Assembly (NCBI GenBank): GCA_002314055.1
Contig: DCBP01000003.1
Location: 1-16,214 of the forward strand
Source of the DNA: Prevotella sp. UBA1104
Lineage (GTDB): Bacteria; Bacteroidota; Bacteroidia; Bacteroidales; Bacteroidaceae
Length of the DNA: 16,214 bases
Direction of reading: 5' to 3'
Below the pieces are notes generated by a model that ran no database searches, was not told where the DNA came from, and saw only the letters and a program-made list of their open reading frames with translations. This document shows, in pieces, positions 6,994 through 15,183 of this stretch. The translations under genes and the position numbers were made by a program. The first letter of the stretch is position 1, and each line of letters opens with the position of its first letter.

Positions 6994-8142
6994 TTATCTC
7001 TTTCCGTACATCATCTCGTAATACTTCTGGTAGTCGCCGCTTGTAACCTCGGCAATCCAGTCTTGATGCTCAAGGTTCCACTTGATGGTCTTAACAATAC
7101 CGTCGGCAAACTTTGTCTCAGGATACCATCCAAGCTCCTCCTTAATCTTTGTAGGATCGATGGCGTAACGCTGGTCATGACCAAGACGGTCGGTAACGAA
7201 GGTTATAAGGTCTTCGTTTATCCAACTGATGTCGATGTCGCCATTGGCATCCTTTACCTGCTTTTTCAACACATGGCGCAACTCCTTGTTCTCAGCCATC
7301 ATGTCGTGGATAGTCTTGATTGTCAGCTTCACGATGTTGATGTTAGTCATCTCATTATGTCCGCCGACATTATAAACTTCGCCATCGCGTCCTTCACGAA
7401 CAACAAGATCAATAGCCTTGCAGTGGTCCTCAACATAAAGCCAGTCGCGCACATTCTCGCCTTTTCCATAAACAGGAAGTTTCTTACCCTCAAGGATATT
7501 GTTTATAATTAATGGAATAAGTTTCTCAGGGAAGTGATATGGACCATAGTTGTTTGAGCACCGTGTGATAGTAACAGGCATGTGGTAAGTGTCATGATAA
7601 GCCTTTACAATCATGTCGGCACTTGTTTTAGAAGAACTGTATGGACTGTGAGGACAGAGCGGGGTATTCTCAGTAAAGAAACCTTCGGCACCAAGTGAAC
7701 CATACACCTCGTCGGTGCTCACCTGATGATAGCGCTTGCCAGGTTTCCATGTAGGATAACCATTCTCGTCCTTGCCGGTAACCCATGCACGGCGTGCAGC
7801 GTCGAGCAAGTTCTGAGTACCGAGGATATTGGTTTCGAGGAACAGCTGCGGATTTTCGATAGAGCGGTCTACATGGCTCTCGGCAGCGAAATTAACAACA
7901 TAGTCGATGTCGTTTACCGCAAAGAGCGTGTCAGCAAGCTTACGGTCGCGGATGTCACCGCGGATGAAGAAACAACGCTCATTGTCGATATCATCCTTGA
8001 TTGTTCCGAGATTGCCTGCGTATGTTAGAGCATCAAGAACAATAACCTTTATATCTTCATTTTTATACTTGCGATGAAGAAGATACTTGATAAAATTGGC
8101 GCCGATAAATCCGGCAGCACCTGTTACTAAATATGTTTTCAT
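6994..8142 (-). CDS. rfbB: dTDP-glucose 4,6-dehydratase
   Basis: RfbB converts dTDP-glucose to dTDP-4-keto-6-deoxyglucose, the branch point to rhamnose and to 3-amino-3,6-dideoxy sugars. It is an extended short-chain dehydrogenase. Visible features are the NAD-binding glycine motif GAAGFIG (8-14), the catalytic STDEVYG (142-148; T143, D144, E145), the YxxxK pair Y168/K172, and the RCSNNYGPYHFPEKLIP substrate region just after. At 382 residues it is longer than the roughly 350-360 of enterobacterial enzymes. The extra length lies near MMAENKELRHVLKKQVKDA and the following segment, before GHDQRYAID, and I recall it as common in Bacteroidota RfbB. The ATG at 8140-8142 follows an A-rich leader and array B. 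No rfbA, rfbC or rfbD is adjacent, so dTDP-glucose must be made elsewhere. The nearby fdtA- and fdtB-like genes are the natural consumers. Confidence 0.96.
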   Translation of the reverse strand: MKTYLVTGAAGFIGANFIKYLLHRKYKNEDIKVIVLDALTYAGNLGTIKDDIDNERCFFIRGDIRDRKLADTLFAVNDIDYVVNFAAESHVDRSIENPQLFLETNILGTQNLLDAARRAWVTGKDENGYPTWKPGKRYHQVSTDEVYGSLGAEGFFTENTPLCPHSPYSSSKTSADMIVKAYHDTYHMPVTITRCSNNYGPYHFPEKLIPLIINNILEGKKLPVYGKGENVRDWLYVEDHCKAIDLVVREGRDGEVYNVGGHNEMTNINIVKLTIKTIHDMMAENKELRHVLKKQVKDANGDIDISWINEDLITFVTDRLGHDQRYAIDPTKIKEELGWYPETKFADGIVKTIKWNLEHQDWIAEVTSGDYQKYYEMMYGKR

Positions 8143-8175
8143 ATTGCTATTGGGTTTTGTTTTTTATTTTATTTT

Positions 8176-8256
8176 GGGAGGACTGTGAGAGATGGGATAA
8201 CTGAGAGAACTGAGAGAACTGAGAGAGAAGGGACAAATAAGACCGATAAGACTTAT
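8176..8256. repeat. 9-bp tandem repeat array B (upstream of rfbB)
   Basis: Nine units run from GGGAGGACT through two identical GAGAGAACT copies to GGGACAAAT, AAGACCGAT and AAGACTTAT. The array begins 33 bp upstream of the rfbB ATG, with a very A-rich spacer on the mRNA strand. Pyrimidine blocks at 8266-8287 are complementary to parts of the array (GTGAGAG 8185-8191 with 8281-8287; AGAAG 8226-8230 with 8266-8270), so an imperfect fold is possible directly after the phosphoesterase stop. Confidence 0.88.
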
Positions 8257-8289
8257 ATCATTTCACTTCTCACGCTCTCACTCTCACAT

Positions 8290-8784
8290 TCAGCTTTCTC
8301 CAAGAGTTATCACTTCGCAGTCGGTGAACTTGTTGCCGTCTATTGTGAGACGAACCAAAGTGCGTTCCTTGTGCCATCCCTGAATACCGGCAGCACCAGG
8401 GTTGATGTGAAGGAGATTAAGGGTCTTGTCGTATTTCACCTTTAGGATATGACTATGTCCACTGATGAAGAGCTGCGGAGGCATGGCATAAATCTGCGAA
8501 CGTATGCTCGCATCATAGTTGCCGGGGTAACCGCCAATATGTTTCATCAACACATCCACATCTTCACACTTGAAGCGAAGCTTCTCCGGAAACATCAGGC
8601 GCAAGTCGCAACCGTCGCAGTTGCCACAAACGGCACGCAAGGGGCGGAAGTCGGCAAGACGCTCGGCGACCTCGGTAGAACCAATGTCGCCGGCATGCCA
8701 AATCTCGTCGCACGGTTCAAAATATTTCAGATATCTGTCGTCCCAGTAAGAGTGGGTGTCGCTGATAATTCCTATTTTTTTCAT
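8290..8784 (-). CDS. YfcE/MJ0936-family metallophosphoesterase
   Basis: This 164-residue cytosolic protein is a calcineurin-like phosphoesterase of the YfcE/MJ0936 group, which cleave phosphodiesters with two metal ions. The full metal-ligand set is visible: SDTH (D9, H11), HAGDIG (D33), GNCD (N55), H82 in MKHIGG, and GHSH (H110, H112). INPGAAG near residue 127 is the usual C-terminal signature. Length fits the family. The ATG at 8782-8784 gives the expected MKKIGIISDTH start and is preceded by an A-rich leader and array C. The physiological substrate is unknown for most members. The neighbours do not point to one. Confidence 0.93.
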   Translation of the reverse strand: MKKIGIISDTHSYWDDRYLKYFEPCDEIWHAGDIGSTEVAERLADFRPLRAVCGNCDGCDLRLMFPEKLRFKCEDVDVLMKHIGGYPGNYDASIRSQIYAMPPQLFISGHSHILKVKYDKTLNLLHINPGAAGIQGWHKERTLVRLTIDGNKFTDCEVITLGES

Positions 8785-8800
8785 TGTTTTCTTTTTTTCT

Positions 8801-8845
8801 GGGAGAACTGGGAGAGCTGAGAGCTTTGGGAGTTCCTGGAGAACT
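8801..8845. repeat. 9-bp tandem repeat array C (upstream of the phosphoesterase)
   Basis: Five units: GGGAGAACT, GGGAGAGCT, GAGAGCTTT, GGGAGTTCC, TGGAGAACT. The array starts 16 bp upstream of the phosphoesterase ATG and ends 11 bp short of the stop codon of the cytidylate-kinase-like gene. The spacer to the ATG is almost pure A/G on the mRNA strand. Confidence 0.88.
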
Positions 8846-8856
8846 CTGTTGAAGAA

Positions 8857-9486
8857 TCAGCCGATGTTAAGCACCTTCTGAATAAACACCTTTATATAAG
8901 CTTCAGTGGCTTCAAGACCGAGCAATGAAGTATTAATGCACAAGTCATACGATGAGCTGTCGCCCCATTTCTTCCCAGTATAATAATTATAATAGGTAGA
9001 ACGCTCCTTCTCGCCATTCTCGATAACCTTCAGTGCCGTGTTCTCGTCACATTCCTTTCTTTTCCTTATTTCCGCCACACGGTCGTCGATATCCGCAGTA
9101 ATGAAGACATTAACCACATTGTCGAAATCCCTCAACACATAGTCGGCACATCTTCCGACAAAGACACACGAGCCCTCAGTAGCCAACTTGCGAATAGTAT
9201 CGCTCTGGATTTTGAAAAGCCCCTCCTGCGAGAAGTCATTGTCGTAGAAACTGCCGTCGCCTACAAAAGGCGTGTGCATGTGGAAGAGCGAATGGAAGAA
9301 ACCCTTCTGTTCGTCGTTCTGTTCGAAGAATTTCTCGCAGAATCCACTTTCCTTGGCAGCGAGCGATAGAAGCTCGCGGTCGTAGAACCCGCATTTAAAA
9401 TCATCAGCAAGCATCTTGGCAATAATTCTGCCTCCGCTACCGATTTGGCGTCCTACATTGATAATAATTTTCTTATTTCCCTCCAT
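8857..9486 (-). CDS. Cytidylate-kinase-like protein
   Basis: This 209-residue protein matches the cytidylate-kinase-like family (Cytidylate_kin2 type), P-loop kinases distinct from the essential Cmk. A P-loop-like glycine stretch GRQIGSGGR (12-20) is followed by CGFYDRELLSLAAKESG (about 32-48) and by EGSCVFVGRCADYVL near 104-118, with a lid-like Arg/Lys-rich region (DDRVAEIRKRKE) after it. These features are characteristic of the family. The substrate is not established. Its ATG (9484-9486) lies inside the end of the MATE gene, with a 14-base overlap, so it is probably translated from the same transcript and coupled to the transporter. I recall this pairing from other Bacteroidota. The functional meaning is unknown. 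Confidence 0.88.
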   Translation of the reverse strand: MEGNKKIIINVGRQIGSGGRIIAKMLADDFKCGFYDRELLSLAAKESGFCEKFFEQNDEQKGFFHSLFHMHTPFVGDGSFYDNDFSQEGLFKIQSDTIRKLATEGSCVFVGRCADYVLRDFDNVVNVFITADIDDRVAEIRKRKECDENTALKVIENGEKERSTYYNYYTGKKWGDSSSYDLCINTSLLGLEATEAYIKVFIQKVLNIG

Positions 9487-10846
9487 TTGCCAAATTAATT
9501 TTATGTTGTTTTTTGAATTTGCTCATATAAGTTGCCATCAGTGCCACAGCCACGATTTCCGCGATAAGGTCGGATATTGGCATAGACCACCAGATGCCGT
9601 CTACCCCGAGGAACGGCGGCAGGATTATCAGCATCGGCAGCAAGAATATCATCTGTCTCGACAAAGACAGGAACATGCTGACCTTAGCTTTTCCGATACT
9701 TTGAAAGAAGTTGGCAATAACCATCTGCGAACCGACAAGGATGAACGAAGCCATCATGATGCGCAGTCCGTTCACAGAGAGAGCGATAAGCTGCTGATCG
9801 GTAGTAAAGAGCCTTGCACAAGGTTCCGGCAAGAATTCAGCCACGAGGAAGCCCGTGGAAGTTATACACGTACCGGCAATGACGGCGAGTTTAAGCACCC
9901 GCATAAGTCGGTCGAGCTTCTGAGCTCCGTAATTATATCCGGCAATAGGCTGCATACCCTGGTTAAGTCCCATATTCACCATAACAAAGATGAAACATAC
10001 CTTGTTGGCGATGCCGTAAGCACCCACGGCGAGGTCGCCGCTATATTCCAGCAGTCCCTTGTTTATAAAGATAACCACGATACACGCACATACATTCATT
10101 GAGAACGGCGACATGCCGATGGCAAGTATATTCTTCATTATATCCTTTTTCGGTCTGTAAATGCCGCGTTCAAGATGCAGCAGTTCGTTCTTATTGGCAA
10201 AGATGCGCATCTGCCATACGAGGGCAAGTATCTGAGAGAGGATTGTAGCGTAAGCCGCACCCTGAATCCCCATGTGCATAGGGTAGATGAAAATCGGGTC
10301 GAGAATGGTGTTGAGCACGACGGTAAAAATCGTGGCATACATTGCCTGTCGCGGTTTTCCGGCAGCACGGAGCACGGCATTCATTCCGAAATACATGTGA
10401 GAGAAGACATTTCCGAGCAGTACGATAATCATATAGTCGCGAGCATAAGGAATCGTCTGTTCGCTTGCACCGAAGAAATAAAGAATAGGATCAAGGAAGA
10501 TGAGCGATATGATGCTGAAGGCAATACCGATAATAAGATTGAGCGTAACGGTATTACCGAGCACACGCTGAGCGGTTTTATAGTCCTTCTGTCCCAACTT
10601 TACCGAGATACATGTAGATGCTCCCACTCCAACTCCTGCACCGAAAGCGGCAGCAAGATTCATGAATGGGAAAGTAAGGGCAAGACCGCTGATAGCCATC
10701 GGACCGACTCCTTGTCCAATGAAGATACTGTCCACCATATTATATAATGATGAAGCAGTCATGGCAATAATTGCCGGCAAAGAATACTGCATGAGCAGTT
10801 TTCCGATGGGTTTTGTTCCTAATTCTAATGTTGCTTTATTGTTCAT
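9473..10846 (-). CDS. MATE-family efflux transporter
   Basis: This 457-residue polytopic membrane protein is a MATE (MatE/NorM-like) multidrug or metabolite exporter, driven by a Na+ or H+ gradient. The N-terminal half begins ELGTKPIGKLLMQYSLPAI, followed by the family's SSLYNMVDSIFIGQGVGPMAISG segment (about 32-54). The second half repeats the pattern with GANKVCFIFVMVNMGLNQGMQPI-type sequence near residues 280-305. About twelve hydrophobic helices are visible. Length is normal. The ATG at 10844-10846 follows an ACAACAACA-type A-rich leader and array D. The stop overlaps the kinase-like gene by 14 bases. The transported compound cannot be inferred. Confidence 0.94.
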   Translation of the reverse strand: MNNKATLELGTKPIGKLLMQYSLPAIIAMTASSLYNMVDSIFIGQGVGPMAISGLALTFPFMNLAAAFGAGVGVGASTCISVKLGQKDYKTAQRVLGNTVTLNLIIGIAFSIISLIFLDPILYFFGASEQTIPYARDYMIIVLLGNVFSHMYFGMNAVLRAAGKPRQAMYATIFTVVLNTILDPIFIYPMHMGIQGAAYATILSQILALVWQMRIFANKNELLHLERGIYRPKKDIMKNILAIGMSPFSMNVCACIVVIFINKGLLEYSGDLAVGAYGIANKVCFIFVMVNMGLNQGMQPIAGYNYGAQKLDRLMRVLKLAVIAGTCITSTGFLVAEFLPEPCARLFTTDQQLIALSVNGLRIMMASFILVGSQMVIANFFQSIGKAKVSMFLSLSRQMIFLLPMLIILPPFLGVDGIWWSMPISDLIAEIVAVALMATYMSKFKKQHKINLANGGK

Positions 10847-10863
10847 TGTTGTTGTTATTTGAT

Positions 10864-10917
10864 GGGAGAACTGGGAGATATAGGACCAATAGGACTAATA
10901 GGACCAATAAGACCAAT
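10864..10917. repeat. 9-bp tandem repeat array D (upstream of the MATE gene)
   Basis: Six units: GGGAGAACT, GGGAGATAT, AGGACCAAT, AGGACTAAT, AGGACCAAT, AAGACCAAT. The array starts 17 bp upstream of the MATE ATG and ends 20 bp before the stop codon of the OmpA-family gene. It changes from GGGAG-type units near the start codon to ARGAC-type units farther away. Confidence 0.92.
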
Positions 10918-10937
10918 CCCATAGACCAGAGAATTCT

Positions 10938-13049
10938 TTATTCTATCAAGAAGATGTCATCGCTGTCTCCGTTGCTGTCCTCTTGTTGCTTTGGCTTCGG
11001 CGGATTCTTCAGATTGCCCTTCTCGTCAAACATGCCGTATGTCGTGCGGAGCACGATAAACTCTGTCCGGCGGTTAAGCTGGTTGCAAATTTCCTGTTTC
11101 TCCTTGTCAAGTTTCTTTATGAAATCTTCTGTCAGCACATCGCCCTCCTTGAGCCATGTGTATTTCTCTGTGAGTTTCTTTCGGATAGTCTTCGGCTTGA
11201 GCTTGCCATAGCCTACAGGAGTAAGGCGGTCTGCCTTTATTCCTTTAGCTATAAGATACTTCACGACAGCCTCTGCCCTTCGCTGCGAAAGCGTTTTGTT
11301 GTAAGCTTCACTACCCTTATAATCAGTGTGGGCACTAAGTTCTATTGTCACGTTAGGATTCTCGTTGAGCAGCTTCACGAGTTCGTCGAGAGCCGTTTCC
11401 GACTCCTTGCGGAGCGAATACTTGTCGAAGTCGTAGAAGATATTGTCGATAAGCACCGGTACGCGGATAGACGCGAGCGGGAACTGCAACACGTGGTCTT
11501 CCGACTCCTTCGACGGCTTGATGCTTATTTCCTCCTTATGATTGAGGAAGCCCTTGCAAGTGGCGAGCAACAGATAGTCTACTCCAGGCTGCACGACCTC
11601 GGTAAACGACCCGTCGCCCTTAACGCTCACTGTTTTGTTCGTACCGTCGTTGCCCACGATATACACCTGAGCGGCAGGCAGTTCGTAGCCCTCCATTTCA
11701 TATACCCATCCCGTAATAGTCTGTACGATTTCCGGTTTTTCAAAGCTGTAGATATGGTCCCATCCCCTTCCGTCGCCACGGTTAGACGAGAAGAAACCCC
11801 GGTTGTGAGCGCCTTCGAAAGTCATTCCGAAGTCATCCGCCTGAGAATTTAGCGGATACCCGGGATGCTCAAGAACAACCCTTTTCTTTGTTTTGTCGTA
11901 TTTGGCAATAAAGATGTCGAGACCGCCGAGTCCCGGATGACCATTGCTTGAGAAGTATAGGTCGCCATTGGGTCGGAACGTAGGAAACATCTCGTCGCCC
12001 GGCGTATTAATCGGTTCGCCGAGATTCTCCACCCCACCGAGTCCGGCAGCCGTAATCCTGACTCTCCAGATATCGAGGCCGCCCTTTCCTCCCGGCATGT
12101 CGGATGTGAAATACAGCCACTCCCCATCCGGTGAAACGGCAGGATGGGCAAAGCTGGAGAGCGTGTCGCGCGTAAGCTCAAGTTTAGTAGCCTTGCTCCA
12201 TGCAGCATCCGAGCGGTTGGAAGTAACGATAGTGGCATATCTTGGATAAGAGGGGTCGCTGACGCACTGCGTGAGATACATCACGCGCTGGTCTGGCGAG
12301 AAGCAGCAAGCGCCCTCGTCATACTCAGTGTTCAGTCCGGAGGTAATCTGCTGCGGTTTTCCCCATTTCCCCTTTTCGTCTTTCTGAGCAAAGAAGATAT
12401 CTCCATTCTTCGTGCCCGTAATGCCACTCAGTTCATCGCCCTCCGCCTCATTCCTCGTGGAGGTAAAGAAGAGTTGGTCGAACTGGTCGCCGCAGAACAT
12501 CGGCGAGTAGTCGGCACGCCTTGAATTAAACAAGTCTGCTTTCTTTACGATATACTGTGATCCTTGCGCCTTAACGTCCTTAGCCGTGATAGCCGACTGC
12601 AGTCCGTCTTTAGCCAATTCATTTCCCGGCATAGAGTCGAGCACGAGTCGGAACTGCTGTTCAGCCTCCTTATAGTTGCCGTCTTTCAGTAGCGCACGTG
12701 CGAATGCGAGATGCGTGTCCAGGCTGTCAGCCTTGTAGCGTATAGCATTGCGATAGGCAGCGATTGCCTTTTGGTTGAAATTGATGCGGTCGTAACAGAG
12801 AGCCATCTTTGCGGCATATTTTCCCCGCAGCGCTTTGTCCTTAGGTTTCGTGGCGCTATACGCCTTTTTGTATTGAGCAGCAGCATCATAGTATTCGCCG
12901 AGTGCAAGGAATTTCTCTCCCTTTTTGAAGCTGCGTTCGGCACCACACGAAGTGATGATGACTGCCAAGACTGCCAGCCATATTATTCCTCCTTTTCTGA
13001 GGGAACAAAAGATGCTATTGTATATTATGTTCTTTAATGTTATGCTCAT
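10938..13049 (-). CDS. porE: PorE-like OmpA-family lipoprotein, likely type IX secretion component
   Basis: This 703-residue protein has the four-part layout of PorE (PG1058 of Porphyromonas gingivalis), a type IX secretion lipoprotein. A lipoprotein signal ends in IITSC, with the lipidated Cys at 35. TPR-like helices follow (about 38-155; FLALGEYYDAAAQYKKAY, then ALLKDGNYKEAEQQFRLVL). A PD40/beta-propeller region spans about 190-435, with repeated SPDGEWLYFTSD- and RPNGDLYFSSNG-type strands. A carboxypeptidase-regulatory-like domain lies at about 442-530. The C-terminal OmpA peptidoglycan-binding domain (about 535-670) contains AHTD (573-576) and LSQRRAEAV (587-595). It is expected to be anchored in the outer membrane and to bind peptidoglycan from the periplasm. 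The ATG at 13047-13049 is 59 bases past the topB stop. No other T9SS gene is in the window. OmpA-family paralogues with similar domains exist, so the specific role is probable, not certain. Confidence 0.8.
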   Translation of the reverse strand: MSITLKNIIYNSIFCSLRKGGIIWLAVLAVIITSCGAERSFKKGEKFLALGEYYDAAAQYKKAYSATKPKDKALRGKYAAKMALCYDRINFNQKAIAAYRNAIRYKADSLDTHLAFARALLKDGNYKEAEQQFRLVLDSMPGNELAKDGLQSAITAKDVKAQGSQYIVKKADLFNSRRADYSPMFCGDQFDQLFFTSTRNEAEGDELSGITGTKNGDIFFAQKDEKGKWGKPQQITSGLNTEYDEGACCFSPDQRVMYLTQCVSDPSYPRYATIVTSNRSDAAWSKATKLELTRDTLSSFAHPAVSPDGEWLYFTSDMPGGKGGLDIWRVRITAAGLGGVENLGEPINTPGDEMFPTFRPNGDLYFSSNGHPGLGGLDIFIAKYDKTKKRVVLEHPGYPLNSQADDFGMTFEGAHNRGFFSSNRGDGRGWDHIYSFEKPEIVQTITGWVYEMEGYELPAAQVYIVGNDGTNKTVSVKGDGSFTEVVQPGVDYLLLATCKGFLNHKEEISIKPSKESEDHVLQFPLASIRVPVLIDNIFYDFDKYSLRKESETALDELVKLLNENPNVTIELSAHTDYKGSEAYNKTLSQRRAEAVVKYLIAKGIKADRLTPVGYGKLKPKTIRKKLTEKYTWLKEGDVLTEDFIKKLDKEKQEICNQLNRRTEFIVLRTTYGMFDEKGNLKNPPKPKQQEDSNGDSDDIFLIE

Positions 13050-13108
13050 ATATTGCTTTATTGAATCTATACCTTATTATATATAAGGAGAACTCAAAGT
13101 TTTTTCTT

Positions 13109-15169
13109 TTATTGTGCAAACGGCATCCTAAATGTGCATCCTTCGCGCCAGCGACTGCATCCGTAGGCGGTTTTACCCTTTATTATCGTGCCTTTGCCGC
13201 AAAGCGGACATGGGGAGCCGGGGGTGATGGAATGGGAGGACTGAGGGGACTGGGAGATTTGAGAGGACTGGGAGGGCTGAGAGTTCTTGGAGGGCTGAGG
13301 ACTTGTAGCCTTTGCCTTCTTAGCGGGAGCCTTCTTCCGTTTCTTCTTCAGATCCTCCTCCGTAAGAATCGTAACCCGTCGGTTACTGTTGTCGGCAAGC
13401 ACATCATGCACGATGGTGTTAATCTGTTCCTTCAGTTCGTTGATAAACTGTGCCGGGTCGTAAGTCTTGTGCTCGATGTCGCGCAGTTTCTTCTCCCATA
13501 TACCCGTCAGCTCACAGCTTTTCAGCAGTTCTTCCTTGATAAGGTCAATAAGTTCGATACCCGTTGCCGTAGCCACGAGATTCTTTCGTTCCCTTCTGAT
13601 ATAGTGTCGCTTGAAGAGCGTTTCGATGATGCCGGCACGCGACGACGGTCGCCCTATGCCGTTCTCCTTGAGAGCAGCGCGCAGCTCCTCGTTGTCCACG
13701 AATTTTCCTGCCGTTTCCATAGCCCTGAGCAGTGTAGCCTCGGTATAGAATTTCGGCGGAGTAGTCCATTTCTCTGTCAGAGTAGGCGTATGCTCCCCGC
13801 TCTCGCCCTTCTGGAAATCCGGCAGCGTGCGCTCCTCGTCCTGTTGTTTCTTCTCGTCGTCATTATCCGTCTGCTGTTCACTGTCCTTGGCATACACGGC
13901 GCGCCATCCCGGGTCAAGAATAAGTTTTCCGGTAACCTTGAATTCTATGCCGTCAACATCGCCAAGCACAGTTGTCGTGGCAAACTTGCAGTCGGGATAG
14001 AACACGCTGATGAAGCGCTTGGCTATCAGGTCGTATACGTGGCGTTCCATGTCGCTCAGGTTCTGAGCCGGCACTCCCGTAGGGATTATGGCATGGTGGT
14101 CGGTCACCTTCGACGTGTCGAATACCTTTTTCGACTTCTTCAGCGGTTTTCCCCTCAGCGCCTGCGTCAGATTTTCGTATCCCTTTATGCCATTGAGGAT
14201 TCCGGCACACTTGGGGTAAATATCGTCGCTCAGATACTGAGTGTCCACACGCGGATAGGTAGTCAGTTTGCGTTCATATAGCGTCTGGATAATCTTCAGC
14301 GTCATGTCGGCACTCATGGCATATTTCTTGTTGCAGTCCACCTGCAGCGACGTGAGGTCGTATAGATGCGGCGGAGCTTCGGTGCCTTTTTTCTTCTGAA
14401 CATCAGTAACCGTGAACGGTTTACCGGCAATCGTTTCAAACGCTTTTTCTCCCTCCTCCTTGGTAGTGAATTTTCCCTTTGTAGCCGTAAACGTAGTGTT
14501 ACGGTATACAGTGGCGAGCACCCAGTAAGGTTCCGGCTCGAAATTGTCAATCTCCTTCTGCCTGTTTACTATCAGCGCCAGCGTAGGCGTCTGCACCCTG
14601 CCGATGGAGAGCACCTGTCGGTTCTGCCCATATTTCAGCGTGTAGAGGCGCGTGGCGTTCATACCGAGAATCCAGTCGCCTATAGCCCTGGAGAGTCCTG
14701 CAAGATACAGCGGCTGATAGTTCTCCTGCGGCTTCAGGTCGGCAAATCCCTCGCGTATAGCCTCGTCGGTCATCGACGAAATCCAAAGTCTCTTAACGGG
14801 ACACGTTGCCTTTGCCTTCTGCATCACCCATCGCTGAATCAGTTCACCCTCCTGTCCGGCATCTCCACAGTTGATAATGCCGTCGGCAGCCTGCATCAGT
14901 TTTTCGATAATCGAGAACTGCTTCTTTATTCCCTGGTCTTCAATGAGTTTAATGCCGAAGCGTGGCGGAATCATAGGCAGAGCCCCGAGGCTCCACCGCT
15001 TCCATAGCGGAGTGTAATCCTCTGGTTCCTTCAGCGTACAAAGATGTCCGAAGGTCCACGTCACTTGGTATCCGTTGCCTTCCATGTAGCCTTCGTGACT
15101 ACTGTTGGCGCCGATAATCTTGGCTATATCTTTGGCTACGCTTGGTTTCTCTGCGATGCAAACTATCAT
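13109..15169 (-). CDS. topB: DNA topoisomerase III
   Basis: This 686-residue type IA topoisomerase relaxes negative supercoils and resolves linked DNA. The N-terminal Toprim domain has AEKPSVA (6-12) and DAGQEGEL (103-110). The second aspartate of the usual DxDxE is Gly105. The catalytic tyrosine is Y305 in KLTTYPRVDT. SIGRVQTPTLALIVNRQ (188-204) and GIGRPSSRAGIIETL, farther along, are family hallmarks. The C-terminus has a Lys/Ala-rich tract, a Ser/Gln/Pro linker encoded by a 9-bp repeat array (about residues 622-645), and a four-cysteine zinc ribbon (C654, C657, C671, C678). The ATG at 15167-15169 starts directly at the Toprim strand and is preceded by array E. The lack of conjugation or integration genes nearby suggests a chromosomal topB rather than a mobile-element copy. 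Confidence 0.95.
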   Translation of the reverse strand: MIVCIAEKPSVAKDIAKIIGANSSHEGYMEGNGYQVTWTFGHLCTLKEPEDYTPLWKRWSLGALPMIPPRFGIKLIEDQGIKKQFSIIEKLMQAADGIINCGDAGQEGELIQRWVMQKAKATCPVKRLWISSMTDEAIREGFADLKPQENYQPLYLAGLSRAIGDWILGMNATRLYTLKYGQNRQVLSIGRVQTPTLALIVNRQKEIDNFEPEPYWVLATVYRNTTFTATKGKFTTKEEGEKAFETIAGKPFTVTDVQKKKGTEAPPHLYDLTSLQVDCNKKYAMSADMTLKIIQTLYERKLTTYPRVDTQYLSDDIYPKCAGILNGIKGYENLTQALRGKPLKKSKKVFDTSKVTDHHAIIPTGVPAQNLSDMERHVYDLIAKRFISVFYPDCKFATTTVLGDVDGIEFKVTGKLILDPGWRAVYAKDSEQQTDNDDEKKQQDEERTLPDFQKGESGEHTPTLTEKWTTPPKFYTEATLLRAMETAGKFVDNEELRAALKENGIGRPSSRAGIIETLFKRHYIRRERKNLVATATGIELIDLIKEELLKSCELTGIWEKKLRDIEHKTYDPAQFINELKEQINTIVHDVLADNSNRRVTILTEEDLKKKRKKAPAKKAKATSPQPSKNSQPSQSSQISQSPQSSHSITPGSPCPLCGKGTIIKGKTAYGCSRWREGCTFRMPFAQ
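13234..13305. repeat. 9-bp tandem repeat array F, in frame inside topB
   Basis: Eight 9-bp units, the last degenerate, run from GGGAGGACT and GAGGGGACT through GAGAGTTCT to TGGAGGGCT. They belong to the same unit family as the leader arrays and have the same orientation. Because 9 is divisible by 3 the topB frame is kept, giving a Ser/Gln/Pro-rich linker between the Lys-rich tract and the zinc ribbon. Confidence 0.85.
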
Positions 15170-15183
15170 TTTTTCTTTTTTAT

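Noticed and set aside
10983..11852. Plus-strand ORF of 289 codons opposite the OmpA domain
   Set aside because: It is a shadow of the PorE-like gene, where domain signatures run through continuously on the minus strand.
13037..14281. Long plus-strand ORF of 414 codons opposite topB
   Set aside because: It is a shadow of topB: no recognisable domain, while the opposite strand has complete topoisomerase motifs.
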